Source: a virus
Virus record (IMG/VR): IMGVR_UViG_3300042397_002065
Span: 1 to 35,026 of that record
DNA length: 35,026 nucleotides
Reading direction: 5' to 3' (one strand)
Below, piece after piece: positions 1 to 7,494 of the stretch. Numbering within the stretch: the first letter of the stretch is position 1; every line of letters begins with the position of its first letter. The notes under the pieces were generated by a model, which was given only the letters and a program-made list of their open reading frames with translations, searched no databases and was not told the origin of the DNA. The position numbers and the translations under genes were made by a program.

Positions 1-167
1 CTAACTTGTGCAGGGCCAACCTTAACTACTGCCCCAGCAGAGTCTTTGTAGAATACGCCACCAGTTGAGGCATCGTAGTTGAGGTCAATCTCACCGAGAG
101 CCATTGAAGCGGCAACAGGACGCTTGGACGCGGTGCCCGATCGCTTCAGAAGAAAATTTAAGGCCAT
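1..167 (-). CDS. Tail fibre protein, N-terminal fragment (cut by window edge)
   Basis: Only the first 55 codons are present; the gene runs off the left edge. The ATG at 165-167 opens a frame starting MALNFLLKRS. Its first 55 residues match the N-terminus of the 952-residue fibre encoded just upstream (266-3124) at 42 of 55 positions, so the two are paralogues. This N-terminal block is common in cyanophage fibre proteins and probably anchors the fibre to the baseplate or to a neighbouring fibre, with the divergent distal part contacting the host; that role is inferred. A terminator (221-246) and a GGGTAAAAC element (206-214) separate it from the previous gene, so it probably has its own promoter. 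Confidence 0.8.
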   Translation of the reverse strand, partial: MALNFLLKRSGTASKRPVAASMALGEIDLNYDASTGGVFYKDSAGAVVKVGPAQV

Positions 168-205
168 GTGACTAAAAGTGTTAAAGGATTAAATGGCTTC
201 AGGTA

Positions 206-214
206 GTTTTACCC
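206..214 (-). promoter_or_regulatory. GGGTAAAAC element (putative late promoter) before the partial fibre gene
   Basis: The minus strand reads GGCGGGTAAAACTACC. The core ends 38 nt before the ATG at 167 and lies directly downstream of a Rho-independent terminator. A signal placed between a terminator and the next gene is what a promoter would be. It belongs to a family of ten copies in this window. Confidence 0.65.
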
Positions 215-220
215 GCCTAC

Positions 221-246
221 AAAAAGAGGGAGGCCGAAGCCCCCCT
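221..246 (-). terminator. Rho-independent terminator after the 952-aa fibre gene
   Basis: The minus strand reads AGGGGGG, loop CTTCGG, CCTCCCT, then CTTTTTG. The 7-bp stem has one mismatch, a stable UUCG-type loop and a run of five T. It lies about 20 nt after the stop codon of the 952-aa fibre gene and immediately before the next GGGTAAAAC element. Confidence 0.85.
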
Positions 247-265
247 GAAAACGAGTTGTTAAAAC

Positions 266-3124
266 TTAGAATGTGCCAGCGTCTAGGGCAGCAACGGAGT
301 AAATCGCACCTGTCGCGCTGTCGATAACCGTGCCAAGTTGATTAGCTGCTGTAACTGAGCTAGTGGTTTTAAGCAAGTCAAGGCGAGGGCGCTGCTGAGT
401 GATTGCCTGAGCGTTAGCGGCAGACGGAACGGCGGTAGTATAAGCAACAGCAGAACCGCTGACTGTCAAGTTAGCAGGGTCCATCGTCAGGTTAGTCCAA
501 CCGTAAATTAGGTTTGCACCGATGTCAACCTTTCCTGTGCCTTGGTTGCTCCCGCCTTGGAAGTAGATGGTTCCACCACCGACAGCGGCAGCAGACCCTT
601 TGTAACTAAATCCTGTACCACCAAAGACCGCAGAGGTCGTGGCAGCGTTGGCAGTAATGCCGGCGGAGGCATTGTTGACCAGAACGATGCCACCAGTTTG
701 GTAGATGGATGCCAGTGTGTTGGATGGGTTGCGGTACTCAACAGTTCCCGTCAGGATGGAGTGGTACATGTTGGAGTTGCCGACGCCTTGCAGAGCGTCA
801 ATCACAATGTATCCACTTGCCCCAGCGGCGGTACCAGCGTTATGCTTGAAGTTACCATCAATGGTGCAGTCGCGGAGATACACCGAACGAGTCCAAGTTC
901 CAGAGGTTTGGAAAGCAAACTGTGCGGTGTCGGTGACGTTCTGCTGAGTGAATGCGCAGCCGGTGAATGTGTTAATGCCCCCTGCGCCAGGTGACATCCC
1001 GGTGATAGATAACGGGGATGTCGAGTTTGTGCTGATGAAGTAGATGTCTGAGACAGCTAGGTTGCGAATTACGCCAGCACCAACAAGGTTAACAACCACA
1101 TTGCCAACAATCTTGGTACCACTCCAAGTTGCCTGATCACTGAATGTTCCACACAGGTGAACACCCTTGTTGATGGTGAAGTTCTCGGTGAATGTTCCGG
1201 CAGACAGGAAGATGGTGTCACCCTCAGAAGCGGCGGCGATTGCAGCCGCAACTGTGGCGAAGGGGCGGTCAGTGCCCCGAGCAGCAGTGGTATTGTTGCC
1301 ATCAGTGCAGTTAACGTACAGTACGGTGTCTGATGTTAGCGGACCAAGAGCAGTTGCTGCGGCGATAGCAGCATCGTAGGCGGTTTTGACAGCATTAGCT
1401 GTCGCAGCCTGAGTTGTAGAAGTGCTTGAAACAGTATCATTCAGTTGAACTGCACCTGCAGCAGTAGTTGAAGCGGCGTCAATCTCAACAATCGGGTTGG
1501 CCGGGTCGGTGTTGTCAATTGTAATCGGTGAGGATCCTGTAATACCTTGAACGCCGTCAGCACTATTTGCAACCCAGGAAACTGTGCCAGAACCGTCAGT
1601 AGACAGAATGTAGTTGGCAGAACCGTCGGCAACGGGCAGTGTGTACGATGTAGGGGATTCGCCAACCGTGAAACTATTTTGGAACGCAACCGTCGAGCTA
1701 GGAAGGAAGGTTGTATTCGAAGTTCCCTCAAAGTTTGTCGAGCCTGAGAAATAAGCCTGACCATCCATTGTAAGAGTGGCGCCGGCATCCACGATCGTTG
1801 TGGTCCCAGGGTCAAATGTTACGTTTCCGGTGAAATTACCACCAGCCTTCGGCATTGCGTCGTCGGCAGTGGCCTGGGCACCAACAGCTGCGTCGTAAGC
1901 ATCCTTGACGGCGGTGCTTGAAGCAATGGAAGTGCTGGAAACTGTGCTAACACTATTGGAGATTTTGCTCTGCAGGCCAGAGGGAGTCACAGCGTGGTCG
2001 GTGTTAGAGCCAGCCTGGACTTCAGCATCAGTAGCCAGCTGAACAATCCCTGCCTCGCCGGTTGTAGCGTAAGGGGCCTGGAAACCAACGTTCAGGAACT
2101 GCCAAGCGGTACCGCTGGACAAGAACCAGTCGCCGACGTGGTAAGGAGGCGTACCGGCAGGACCTGTGCTACCCGGGACGTCAACGATGAGGAAGAAGTC
2201 GGCGTTTGTGGGACTAGCTGCGGGAACAGCGCTACCGGCAACAAACCCAGCGGCGGTGCCGGCGGTTGTCACATTATCAACCAAGCCTGTCGAAGTGTCA
2301 ATCGTACCGGCAAGAGTGACATTGCTGCTTAGGGTCAGAGCGTCAATCTGGTCTTGAAGGTTTTTGCCTTGGTTAGCGGTCAGGGCTTCGGTAACCGAAG
2401 TGCTAGAGGTTGTATCGTTGAGCTGAACCGCACCAGGCGCCGTGGTGGAGGCCCCCGCAATGCTCAGAACTGGTTGGGTCGGGTCAGTGTTGTCAACACT
2501 AATGGCAGAACCACCGGTGGCGGAGACGCTGGTAACAACACCGGGGAAAGTTTGGCCGGCATTGAAGGTGATGTCACCTGTCATTGTGCCGCCAGCCTTG
2601 GGGAGTGCTGCGTCAGCAGTACCCTGGGCAGCTACAGCGGCGTCATTGGCAGTTTTGACTGCGGAAGGTGTGGCGGCCTCTGTGTTAGAGGTGCTGCTAG
2701 TTGACGTGTTCAGTTGAACAGCACCTGCGGCGCTGGTGGTGGCGGCGTCAATGCCAATGACAGGGTTTTGGGGATCTGTATTGTCGACTGTGACAGGGCT
2801 GGATCCTGTAACGCCTTGAACACCGGTAGAAGCGCCTGCGGCGGCTACCCACGCTGTTCCATTGAAAACTTTCAGGGAACTGGTTGAAGTGTCGTACCAG
2901 AACTCACCGGCAGAGTTGCCAGATGAACCAGCCGGGGTGGAGTTAGGAGCCGTAGCAGAAACCTGACAGGGGCCTACTTTGACCACACCGCCAGCACTAT
3001 TTTCGTAGTACAGGCCGCCGGTGGCGGCATCGTAGTTGAGGTTCAGTTCGCCAAAGGCCATCGACGCGGCTACTGGGCGCTTGCTGGCGGTTGCTGAACG
3101 CTTGAGAAGAATGTTTACAGCCAT
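266..3124 (-). CDS. Large tail fibre protein with modular repeats and a beta-helix domain
   Basis: 952 residues. The N-terminus (MAVNILLKRS, residues 1-55) is shared with the partial fibre gene at 1-167. The next 550 or so residues are modular: 'GSSP(V/I)T(V/I)DNTDP' blocks, 'GAVQLN...SST' blocks followed by alanine-rich 'AVK.A.DAA' helices, and 'PKAGG' with TMTGDITF near residue 180 and NFTGNVTF near residue 430. From about residue 595 the sequence 'GTDRPFATVAAAIAAASEGD' opens a region rich in short beta-strands, typical of right-handed parallel beta-helix (pectate-lyase-like) tailspikes. The protein ends in DAGTF, as does the fibre encoded at 3137-4120. It is likely the long receptor-binding fibre or spike. 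No Shine-Dalgarno sequence is evident before the ATG at 3124, which follows the previous stop codon by 12 nt. Enzymatic activity cannot be judged by eye. Confidence 0.85.
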   Translation of the reverse strand: MAVNILLKRSATASKRPVAASMAFGELNLNYDAATGGLYYENSAGGVVKVGPCQVSATAPNSTPAGSSGNSAGEFWYDTSTSSLKVFNGTAWVAAAGASTGVQGVTGSSPVTVDNTDPQNPVIGIDAATTSAAGAVQLNTSTSSTSNTEAATPSAVKTANDAAVAAQGTADAALPKAGGTMTGDITFNAGQTFPGVVTSVSATGGSAISVDNTDPTQPVLSIAGASTTAPGAVQLNDTTSSTSVTEALTANQGKNLQDQIDALTLSSNVTLAGTIDTSTGLVDNVTTAGTAAGFVAGSAVPAASPTNADFFLIVDVPGSTGPAGTPPYHVGDWFLSSGTAWQFLNVGFQAPYATTGEAGIVQLATDAEVQAGSNTDHAVTPSGLQSKISNSVSTVSSTSIASSTAVKDAYDAAVGAQATADDAMPKAGGNFTGNVTFDPGTTTIVDAGATLTMDGQAYFSGSTNFEGTSNTTFLPSSTVAFQNSFTVGESPTSYTLPVADGSANYILSTDGSGTVSWVANSADGVQGITGSSPITIDNTDPANPIVEIDAASTTAAGAVQLNDTVSSTSTTQAATANAVKTAYDAAIAAATALGPLTSDTVLYVNCTDGNNTTAARGTDRPFATVAAAIAAASEGDTIFLSAGTFTENFTINKGVHLCGTFSDQATWSGTKIVGNVVVNLVGAGVIRNLAVSDIYFISTNSTSPLSITGMSPGAGGINTFTGCAFTQQNVTDTAQFAFQTSGTWTRSVYLRDCTIDGNFKHNAGTAAGASGYIVIDALQGVGNSNMYHSILTGTVEYRNPSNTLASIYQTGGIVLVNNASAGITANAATTSAVFGGTGFSYKGSAAAVGGGTIYFQGGSNQGTGKVDIGANLIYGWTNLTMDPANLTVSGSAVAYTTAVPSAANAQAITQQRPRLDLLKTTSSVTAANQLGTVIDSATGAIYSVAALDAGTF

Positions 3125-3136
3125 GGTAATAAAGAA

Positions 3137-4120
3137 TTAAAAAGTACCAGCATCTACAGGTTGGCCATCGTTAAATACGATGTCTCCGGTCATTGTTCCC
3201 CCGGTGCGTGGCAGTGCCAAAGCCGCTACGGAGAGAGCTGCAGCAGCATCAGTTTGTGCTTGAGCGGCCGTGTCATACGCTTCTTTTACAGCAGTAGCAG
3301 AAGCAGCTACTGTCGAAGAAGTTTCATCGATGGCGTCGCTAATTCCAGTGATGGAGGAGGAGTCGCTAAAGACTAAACCTTCTCCGCTATCCCGGAAACT
3401 GATATTTCCGGTCATTTGCCCGCCAGATTTTGGCAGAGCTCCGGAGGCAAGAAGCAAGGCGGCTGAGGCTGCAGAAGAAGCGGCGGCGGCATCGGCCACG
3501 GCGTCAGTAACGCCTACTGCCAGATCGTCAAGAGCACCTTGAACATCGGGAGATAAATCCGGATGACTTGTGTTGTCATAGGGAACTTGCCCTGCAGTCG
3601 GATAAGCGTAGTGCGCCCCCAGGATCCATTCACCGGCATAAAAGTATAGACCTTGGTAGGTCTGACCCGGTTGACCAGTGACAATGACTACGTCAGAATT
3701 GCTTGGTGACGGCACACCGATAGCTGCCGATATTTTATTGCTCGTGGTGATTCCCGGTGCGGCATCAACGGATTCGTTGGTTGTTAAATAAACAGTAGAG
3801 CCGGGGATGCTATCAGTCCACGCCGGATGGTCGAGGGCGGCGTCCCAAACTAAAACTTGCTGGTTGGTTGGGTTATCCCCGTAGTAGGCAGGGTTGGACA
3901 AGAAATAACTTTCAAGTGAGCCAAAGCTCATTGGCATGGAATACCATCCACCACCAAGAATACCCTGAGTTTGGGTCCCGTCAAACTTTGTAATAAAGTT
4001 TGAACCATCGCCTACAAAAATGAGTTTGTCGGCCAGGTTAAAGCAAATTTGTCCGGATTGAAGAGATACCGGTTCAACTCCGGAAACTGTGGAGCGCAGT
4101 TGTTGAAGAGAGATGCTCAT
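3137..4120 (-). CDS. Short tail fibre protein with 'TGDI/TGNI' repeats
   Basis: 327 residues. The N-terminus (about residues 10-60, 'SGQICFNLADKLIFVGDGSN') has the usual small anchoring domain of cyanophage fibre proteins. The C-terminal third has two repeats of the form '(G)ALP(K/R)(S/T)GG.MTG(N/D)I.F', near residues 230 and 305, separated by alanine-rich helical stretches that are likely trimeric coiled coil. It ends abruptly in VDAGTF, the same last residues as the 952-aa fibre, so it looks like a shortened paralogue lacking the beta-helix head. The ATG at 4120 follows the previous stop by 2 nt, so it is co-translated with the small fibre-associated gene at 4123-4593. A virion fibre or fibre adaptor is the most likely role. 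Confidence 0.75.
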   Translation of the reverse strand: MSISLQQLRSTVSGVEPVSLQSGQICFNLADKLIFVGDGSNFITKFDGTQTQGILGGGWYSMPMSFGSLESYFLSNPAYYGDNPTNQQVLVWDAALDHPAWTDSIPGSTVYLTTNESVDAAPGITTSNKISAAIGVPSPSNSDVVIVTGQPGQTYQGLYFYAGEWILGAHYAYPTAGQVPYDNTSHPDLSPDVQGALDDLAVGVTDAVADAAAASSAASAALLLASGALPKSGGQMTGNISFRDSGEGLVFSDSSSITGISDAIDETSSTVAASATAVKEAYDTAAQAQTDAAAALSVAALALPRTGGTMTGDIVFNDGQPVDAGTF

Positions 4121-4122
4121 GG

Positions 4123-4593
4123 CTACACAATTACTCCAGAGTCGACGGCAACAATTTGTCCATTTGAATCGATTACTATACCGTTTCCGGCTCGCATGTA
4201 GTTTTGTGTCTCCAAATACGAAATGTAGTCAGACTGAACCCAGGACGAAGTTACAAAGGCAGCAGGGTTGTTTGGAATTTCGTATTGAGCGTAAATGGGA
4301 CCCTCGAACACTCCACCATTTTGGTCGATATTGTCCTCGGGGTACGGCACTACCGATACCCACTGACCTCCGTTCAGGTCTGTGTACCAGATGTTGAGAT
4401 TTGAGTTATTACTATCGTACCAGAGCGAACCTTGAACAGGTTTTGGTGGAGGTGAAACGCTGACGTAGACAGGAGCAGATGTTGGAGAGGAGACTGCCAC
4501 GGCCGTCCATTGGACGCCATTCCATTTCCACGTACGTCCATTAGACGTATATATCTGACCCACCGTTGGATTAGGGGGAAAACTATAGGCCAT
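4123..4593 (-). CDS. Small fibre-associated structural protein
   Basis: 156 residues. It starts 'MAYSFPPNPTVGQIYTSNGRTWKWNGVQW', a motif of the form 'FP.NPTVGQ.YTS.GRTW.WNG..W' seen at the start of many cyanophage fibre and adaptor proteins. A second block, 'PPKPVQGSLWYDSNNSNLNIWY...GQWVSVVPYP', is the 'P.GxLW(W/Y)D...W' element that also appears twice in the 1026-aa baseplate protein. The 'GGVFEGPIYA' segment resembles the fibre 'GG.MTG.I' repeat. A GGGTAAAAC element (4618-4626) ends 24 nt before the ATG, so the gene probably heads the fibre transcription unit. The exact position in the virion is unknown. Confidence 0.7.
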   Translation of the reverse strand: MAYSFPPNPTVGQIYTSNGRTWKWNGVQWTAVAVSSPTSAPVYVSVSPPPKPVQGSLWYDSNNSNLNIWYTDLNGGQWVSVVPYPEDNIDQNGGVFEGPIYAQYEIPNNPAAFVTSSWVQSDYISYLETQNYMRAGNGIVIDSNGQIVAVDSGVIV

Positions 4594-4617
4594 TTAATAG
4601 GCTGCTATTGTAGCTGA

Positions 4618-4626
4618 GTTTTACCC
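4618..4626 (-). promoter_or_regulatory. GGGTAAAAC element before the fibre unit
   Basis: The minus strand reads CTGAGGGTAAAACTC. It overlaps the TGA stop codon of the SwmB/DUF1320-like gene and ends 24 nt before the ATG at 4593. Confidence 0.6.
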
Positions 4627-5709
4627 TCAGGGTCCAAAATTCGTGTTACTACCGTCAATGTACCACCCACCTGCGTCGTTTGGCTGCGTAATTTGTAATG
4701 TACCGCCAAGTTCAACGTAATTGGCTGACGTAATCCAGTTTGGAAAGTCGTTGTTCTGCCCAACAGCTCCCCAGCCAATCCTGTAGTCAGGTGCCTGGTC
4801 GCCTGCGGTATCTGTAGTCCACCCTGAGAAACCTTTTCCGGACACACTGTTATAGCGTTGCGGAGTTCTCCACGACCGCATGATGCCCCGAGGAGTATCA
4901 ATCGCAGAGTCACCGTTGCCCGCACGAATCGCAGACATTGCCATCTCTGCTTGAATCTGCTTCAGGCAAGACTCGAAGTCGGCGCGAACATCATCGCGGC
5001 GGCGAACAGTATCAAGATAGTAACGGGCAATAATTAACGCCGTACGTCGTCGGTTGCTAGTGATGAGCACTTGTCCTGCTTTGCCCGACTGCTCGATATA
5101 AGAGTCAATGAGAGAGTTGGCATCTTGAATTGCCATTCGCAACTTGGCAACATTGACCGTTGTTGCGGCGGCATCATCAATGTTTGTGAGTTGAATTGCT
5201 TCTTTGAGTCCGTACGCAACAATGAAGTCATCAGGAGAAGCACTACGGGGATCAGACTCACCTGGAGTAAGAACACCAGAGCGATTCTGGTAAGGAAATC
5301 CGTAACCGCCAATTGTGGCGCCGAGGTTTGACTGCGACTGCGATCCATCGGTCTTCTCGTCGGGAGTCAGAGTGTTGCGAACAGGGACACGGTAGAACGC
5401 ACGCACTGCGTTGCGCTTCTTTACTACATCGTTGGCGCTTGGAGGCACAGGAGAGCGTAAACACTGATGCAAGTTCAGTGGCGGTTCGTACGAGACAAAC
5501 GCTTCATCCCAAGGGGATAGGAAGGTGTCAAGTTCCAACACCAGCATGGTATCGGATGCGTAGTTAACGGTAGTTACCCCGTACTGTCCGTAGTTTACCG
5601 TGAAGCACTCCACGGGTACGGCAACCTTGTCGTCGAGGGGACCGTCGAAGTACAGAATGACACTGTTTGGCGTCGTGATGAGCGCCTCTTTTACTTTGGG
5701 TGTTGCCAT
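4627..5709 (-). CDS. SwmB-like domain fused to a Mu gp36 (DUF1320)-like domain
   Basis: 360 residues. Residues 4-80 alternate beta-strands in the pattern 'V..AL...PNSVILYFDGPLDD...VP..CFTVNYGQYGV..V......LVLELDTFLSPWDEAFVSYEPP', which fits the SwmB-type repeat of secreted cyanobacterial proteins. Residues 158-262 ('DDFIVAYGLKEAIQLTNIDD', then 'MAIQDANSLIDSYIEQSG' and 'RRTALIIARYYLDTVRRRDD') follow the pattern of DUF1320, the family of Mu gp36, usually a head-tail connector protein. The last 100 residues are low-complexity, rich in Gly, Trp and Asn. Both domain calls were made by eye and need a profile search. The gene sits between small baseplate genes and fibre genes, far from the head genes where gp36 usually lies, so it may now be a baseplate or fibre attachment protein. 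The ATG at 5709 lies 6 nt after the previous stop. Confidence 0.6.
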   Translation of the reverse strand: MATPKVKEALITTPNSVILYFDGPLDDKVAVPVECFTVNYGQYGVTTVNYASDTMLVLELDTFLSPWDEAFVSYEPPLNLHQCLRSPVPPSANDVVKKRNAVRAFYRVPVRNTLTPDEKTDGSQSQSNLGATIGGYGFPYQNRSGVLTPGESDPRSASPDDFIVAYGLKEAIQLTNIDDAAATTVNVAKLRMAIQDANSLIDSYIEQSGKAGQVLITSNRRRTALIIARYYLDTVRRRDDVRADFESCLKQIQAEMAMSAIRAGNGDSAIDTPRGIMRSWRTPQRYNSVSGKGFSGWTTDTAGDQAPDYRIGWGAVGQNNDFPNWITSANYVELGGTLQITQPNDAGGWYIDGSNTNFGP

Positions 5710-5715
5710 GCTTTG

Positions 5716-6138
5716 TTAACCGTAAAGATAGTCGTCGGGTTCGTTGGTTGAAGGGAAGAATTGTTCTGACACCCAGAATGCGTATGCGGTTTTATCTACG
5801 CGGATAACAAAACCTTTGCTACTTGGATACAAACACTGCTTGAGATAGTTAACTGCTAGTCTGAGCGGCCATTCATCTCTCCACGTTGTATCCCAACTGT
5901 CTATAGTTATTGTTTGCCCTACTTTAGTGTAGTCAAGTTGCGCAACAACACCGCCTCCCTTTTGTTCAAAGCCGACAAAAGGAGGGTCACTGTAGTCAAA
6001 AGTTTCAGAAATAGAAGTATATGGCATACCGTCGTACTTCACCTGAATGTACCGAGCTTCTTCCACTCCATCGGTGAAATAGGGGAAGTCTTGATACAAC
6101 CAGCCGATGGCATTTATTGAAGGGCGACGAATAGCCAT
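5716..6138 (-). CDS. Unknown baseplate-region protein (140 aa)
   Basis: I do not recognise a family. The protein is rich in aromatic residues ('AIGWLYQDFPYFTDGVEEARYIQVKYDG', 'TIDSWDTTWRDEWPLRLAVNYL') and ends in a short acidic tail (NEPDDYLYG). It has no signal peptide or membrane segment. The ATG follows the previous stop by 2 nt, and the gene lies in the run of small genes after the OB-fold spike, so a small baseplate or tail-tip component is a fair inference. The mix of beta-strands with one amphipathic helix does not suggest an enzyme. Confidence 0.6.
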   Translation of the reverse strand: MAIRRPSINAIGWLYQDFPYFTDGVEEARYIQVKYDGMPYTSISETFDYSDPPFVGFEQKGGGVVAQLDYTKVGQTITIDSWDTTWRDEWPLRLAVNYLKQCLYPSSKGFVIRVDKTAYAFWVSEQFFPSTNEPDDYLYG

Positions 6139-6140
6139 AG

Positions 6141-6425
6141 TCAGACAGTTGGTGGGGGTACTGGAGGAAAGGGACCGAAGTCTGCGCCTATTTCTGCTAG
6201 TATGTAGAAACCCTGAAACAAGACTGGAACAAACTCTATGCCGTTAACCACAAGTCCGGAGGTAGTGGTTATACCGGACACGTTCAAGTTACTGTTTATA
6301 TTGACGTCTGTGCAAAAAGTCGCTCCATCATAAAACCTGTAGGGTTTCGGGTTTTCGCAACTCTCCCCGACGTTTGAAGGGTACTCCGGCATAGGACCGT
6401 AGTTGGGGTTAGGGTACCCACTCAT
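6141..6425 (-). CDS. Unknown small structural protein (94 aa)
   Basis: 94 residues. The N-terminus is rich in Pro, Asn and Tyr ('MSGYPNPNYGPMPEYPSNVG') and includes Cys23 and Cys38. It is followed by 'DVNINSNLNVSGITTTSGLVVNGIEFVP', a hydrophobic stretch and a proline-rich end (PPVPPPTV). The 'N.N.NLNVSGITTTSGL.VNG' section resembles the short beta-repeats of phage fibre and baseplate proteins. The start ATG overlaps the stop codon of the spike gene (ATGA), implying translational coupling. It may cap or attach to the spike; the function is unknown. Confidence 0.55.
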   Translation of the reverse strand: MSGYPNPNYGPMPEYPSNVGESCENPKPYRFYDGATFCTDVNINSNLNVSGITTTSGLVVNGIEFVPVLFQGFYILAEIGADFGPFPPVPPPTV

Positions 6426-7228
6426 GACGCACCTCCCAGGTGAGTTGCCTCACCGCCAAACGGGTTGGGACGGGGGTCTGTGCCGTAAGAAGAGTATTTC
6501 TCCATAGGTCCTGCGGTGGTTGGGAAGGTGTAGTCCCAGGTGGCAGCGTTGTTAATAGGCGCCTGCCCGTCTCCACTTCCATCTGGTCTTTCGGTGCTGT
6601 CATTTTGTCCTGCGTGCCCATGGGAAGCATCGATGTGCCTCACCCAGAAGAACGACCCATTCCTCTGAAGACAAACGCACAGCCAGTCAGACTGTAGAGG
6701 TCCGCCAGACTCAACTACCATGCATCCGTGGTTTTCTTGAGTAGCAGGGGGAAGTGAACCACTTGGATAACACGGAAGTCGAGTCATCGAGGAGTTGTTG
6801 GGCATCTCAGGTTTGTCCTTGGCGTTGGTTGCTAAGAGTTCTGGGTCGTGCAGAACATCCTGAAGAATAGCATACTGATACTGCCCGTTCGAAGCATTGA
6901 TATTGACTCGCTTTCCAACAAGACCGGGGGGTTGTTTTCCCTTAAACGCAGGTGAAGTGTCTATCCAGTGCGAGGCGTCGGGCTTCTCGCCCTTGCGCTC
7001 TTCTGACCACTCACCCGCTCCTGTGACTTGAGGAATGCTGGGGTTCATGTCATCGAAAATGACTTTGACTCGACCCCTTTCTTCGGGGTCATTGACGTCT
7101 ACAACGGTTCCTCTGAGGGAACCTTTCGGCAAACCCGCAAACTTGGAGTTTGCCTCACTGGCATTAAGAGCAGCGGCCAAGTCTTTAACAATACCGATAC
7201 TCGTTAAGTTCGGGGGTTTGATGCTCAT
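6422..7228 (-). CDS. Baseplate central spike/hub protein with gp5/gpV-type OB fold
   Basis: 268 residues. Residues about 38-130 have the OB-fold signature of the phage spike family (T4 gp5 N-terminus, P2 gpV, VgrG): 'GTVVDVNDPEERGRVKVIFDD', a WID motif, 'GKRVNI' and a final strand 'YQYAILQDVLHDPE'. These proteins sit at the centre of the baseplate and carry the membrane-piercing tip. No lysozyme domain and no long beta-helix repeat follow. Residues 150-268 ('GCMVVESGG...CVCLQRNGSFFWVRHIDASHGHAGQ', then a Gly/Asn/Pro-rich tail) are not recognised and include paired Cys and several His that might bind a metal. ATGA overlaps link it to both neighbours. Confidence 0.75.
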   Translation of the reverse strand: MSIKPPNLTSIGIVKDLAAALNASEANSKFAGLPKGSLRGTVVDVNDPEERGRVKVIFDDMNPSIPQVTGAGEWSEERKGEKPDASHWIDTSPAFKGKQPPGLVGKRVNINASNGQYQYAILQDVLHDPELLATNAKDKPEMPNNSSMTRLPCYPSGSLPPATQENHGCMVVESGGPLQSDWLCVCLQRNGSFFWVRHIDASHGHAGQNDSTERPDGSGDGQAPINNAATWDYTFPTTAGPMEKYSSYGTDPRPNPFGGEATHLGGAS

Positions 7229-7464
7229 CGTGTGTAACGAAGTGTGTTACGAGGGTGTTTGCTGGTTTCACGAGGAGGAACCGGAGTTGTTGGGCGAACG
7301 TACATTGGTTTGGGTTCCAGTTTTAGTTCGGGAGTTTTTTTAATGAGCGGCTCTTCTTCAAATGGTGTCTTAGTTTCTTCGAGAGCTTCCTGTGGTAGTT
7401 CCACTTTTTCCGTCAGTTTTGTAAGAGGCTCACTAAAAGGCGTTCCTTTGCGTCTTTGTGTCAC
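7225..7464 (-). CDS. Small Pro/Glu/Lys-rich protein of unknown function (79 aa)
   Basis: 79 residues, highly charged and proline-rich ('PLTKLTEKVELPQEALEETK', 'PELKLEPKPMYVRPTTPVPP') and probably disordered. No family is recognised. The start is GTG at 7464, 21 nt after a GGGTAAAAC element; no ATG lies in a sensible place. The stop overlaps the ATG of the spike gene (ATGA). As first gene of a baseplate unit it may be a small assembly or linker protein, but nothing in the sequence shows this. Confidence 0.55.
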   Translation of the reverse strand: MTQRRKGTPFSEPLTKLTEKVELPQEALEETKTPFEEEPLIKKTPELKLEPKPMYVRPTTPVPPRETSKHPRNTLRYTR

Positions 7465-7485
7465 GGGTGGGTTTCAACTAATAGG

Positions 7486-7494
7486 GTTTTACCC
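7486..7494 (-). promoter_or_regulatory. GGGTAAAAC element before the spike unit
   Basis: The minus strand reads CCCGGGTAAAACCC. The core contains the TAA stop codon of the 1026-aa gene and ends 21 nt before the GTG start at 7464. Confidence 0.6.

Noticed and set aside
4605-4925. Minus-strand frame of 106 codons inside the SwmB/DUF1320-like gene
   Set aside because: It is fully contained in the larger gene in another frame and has no start signal or domain.
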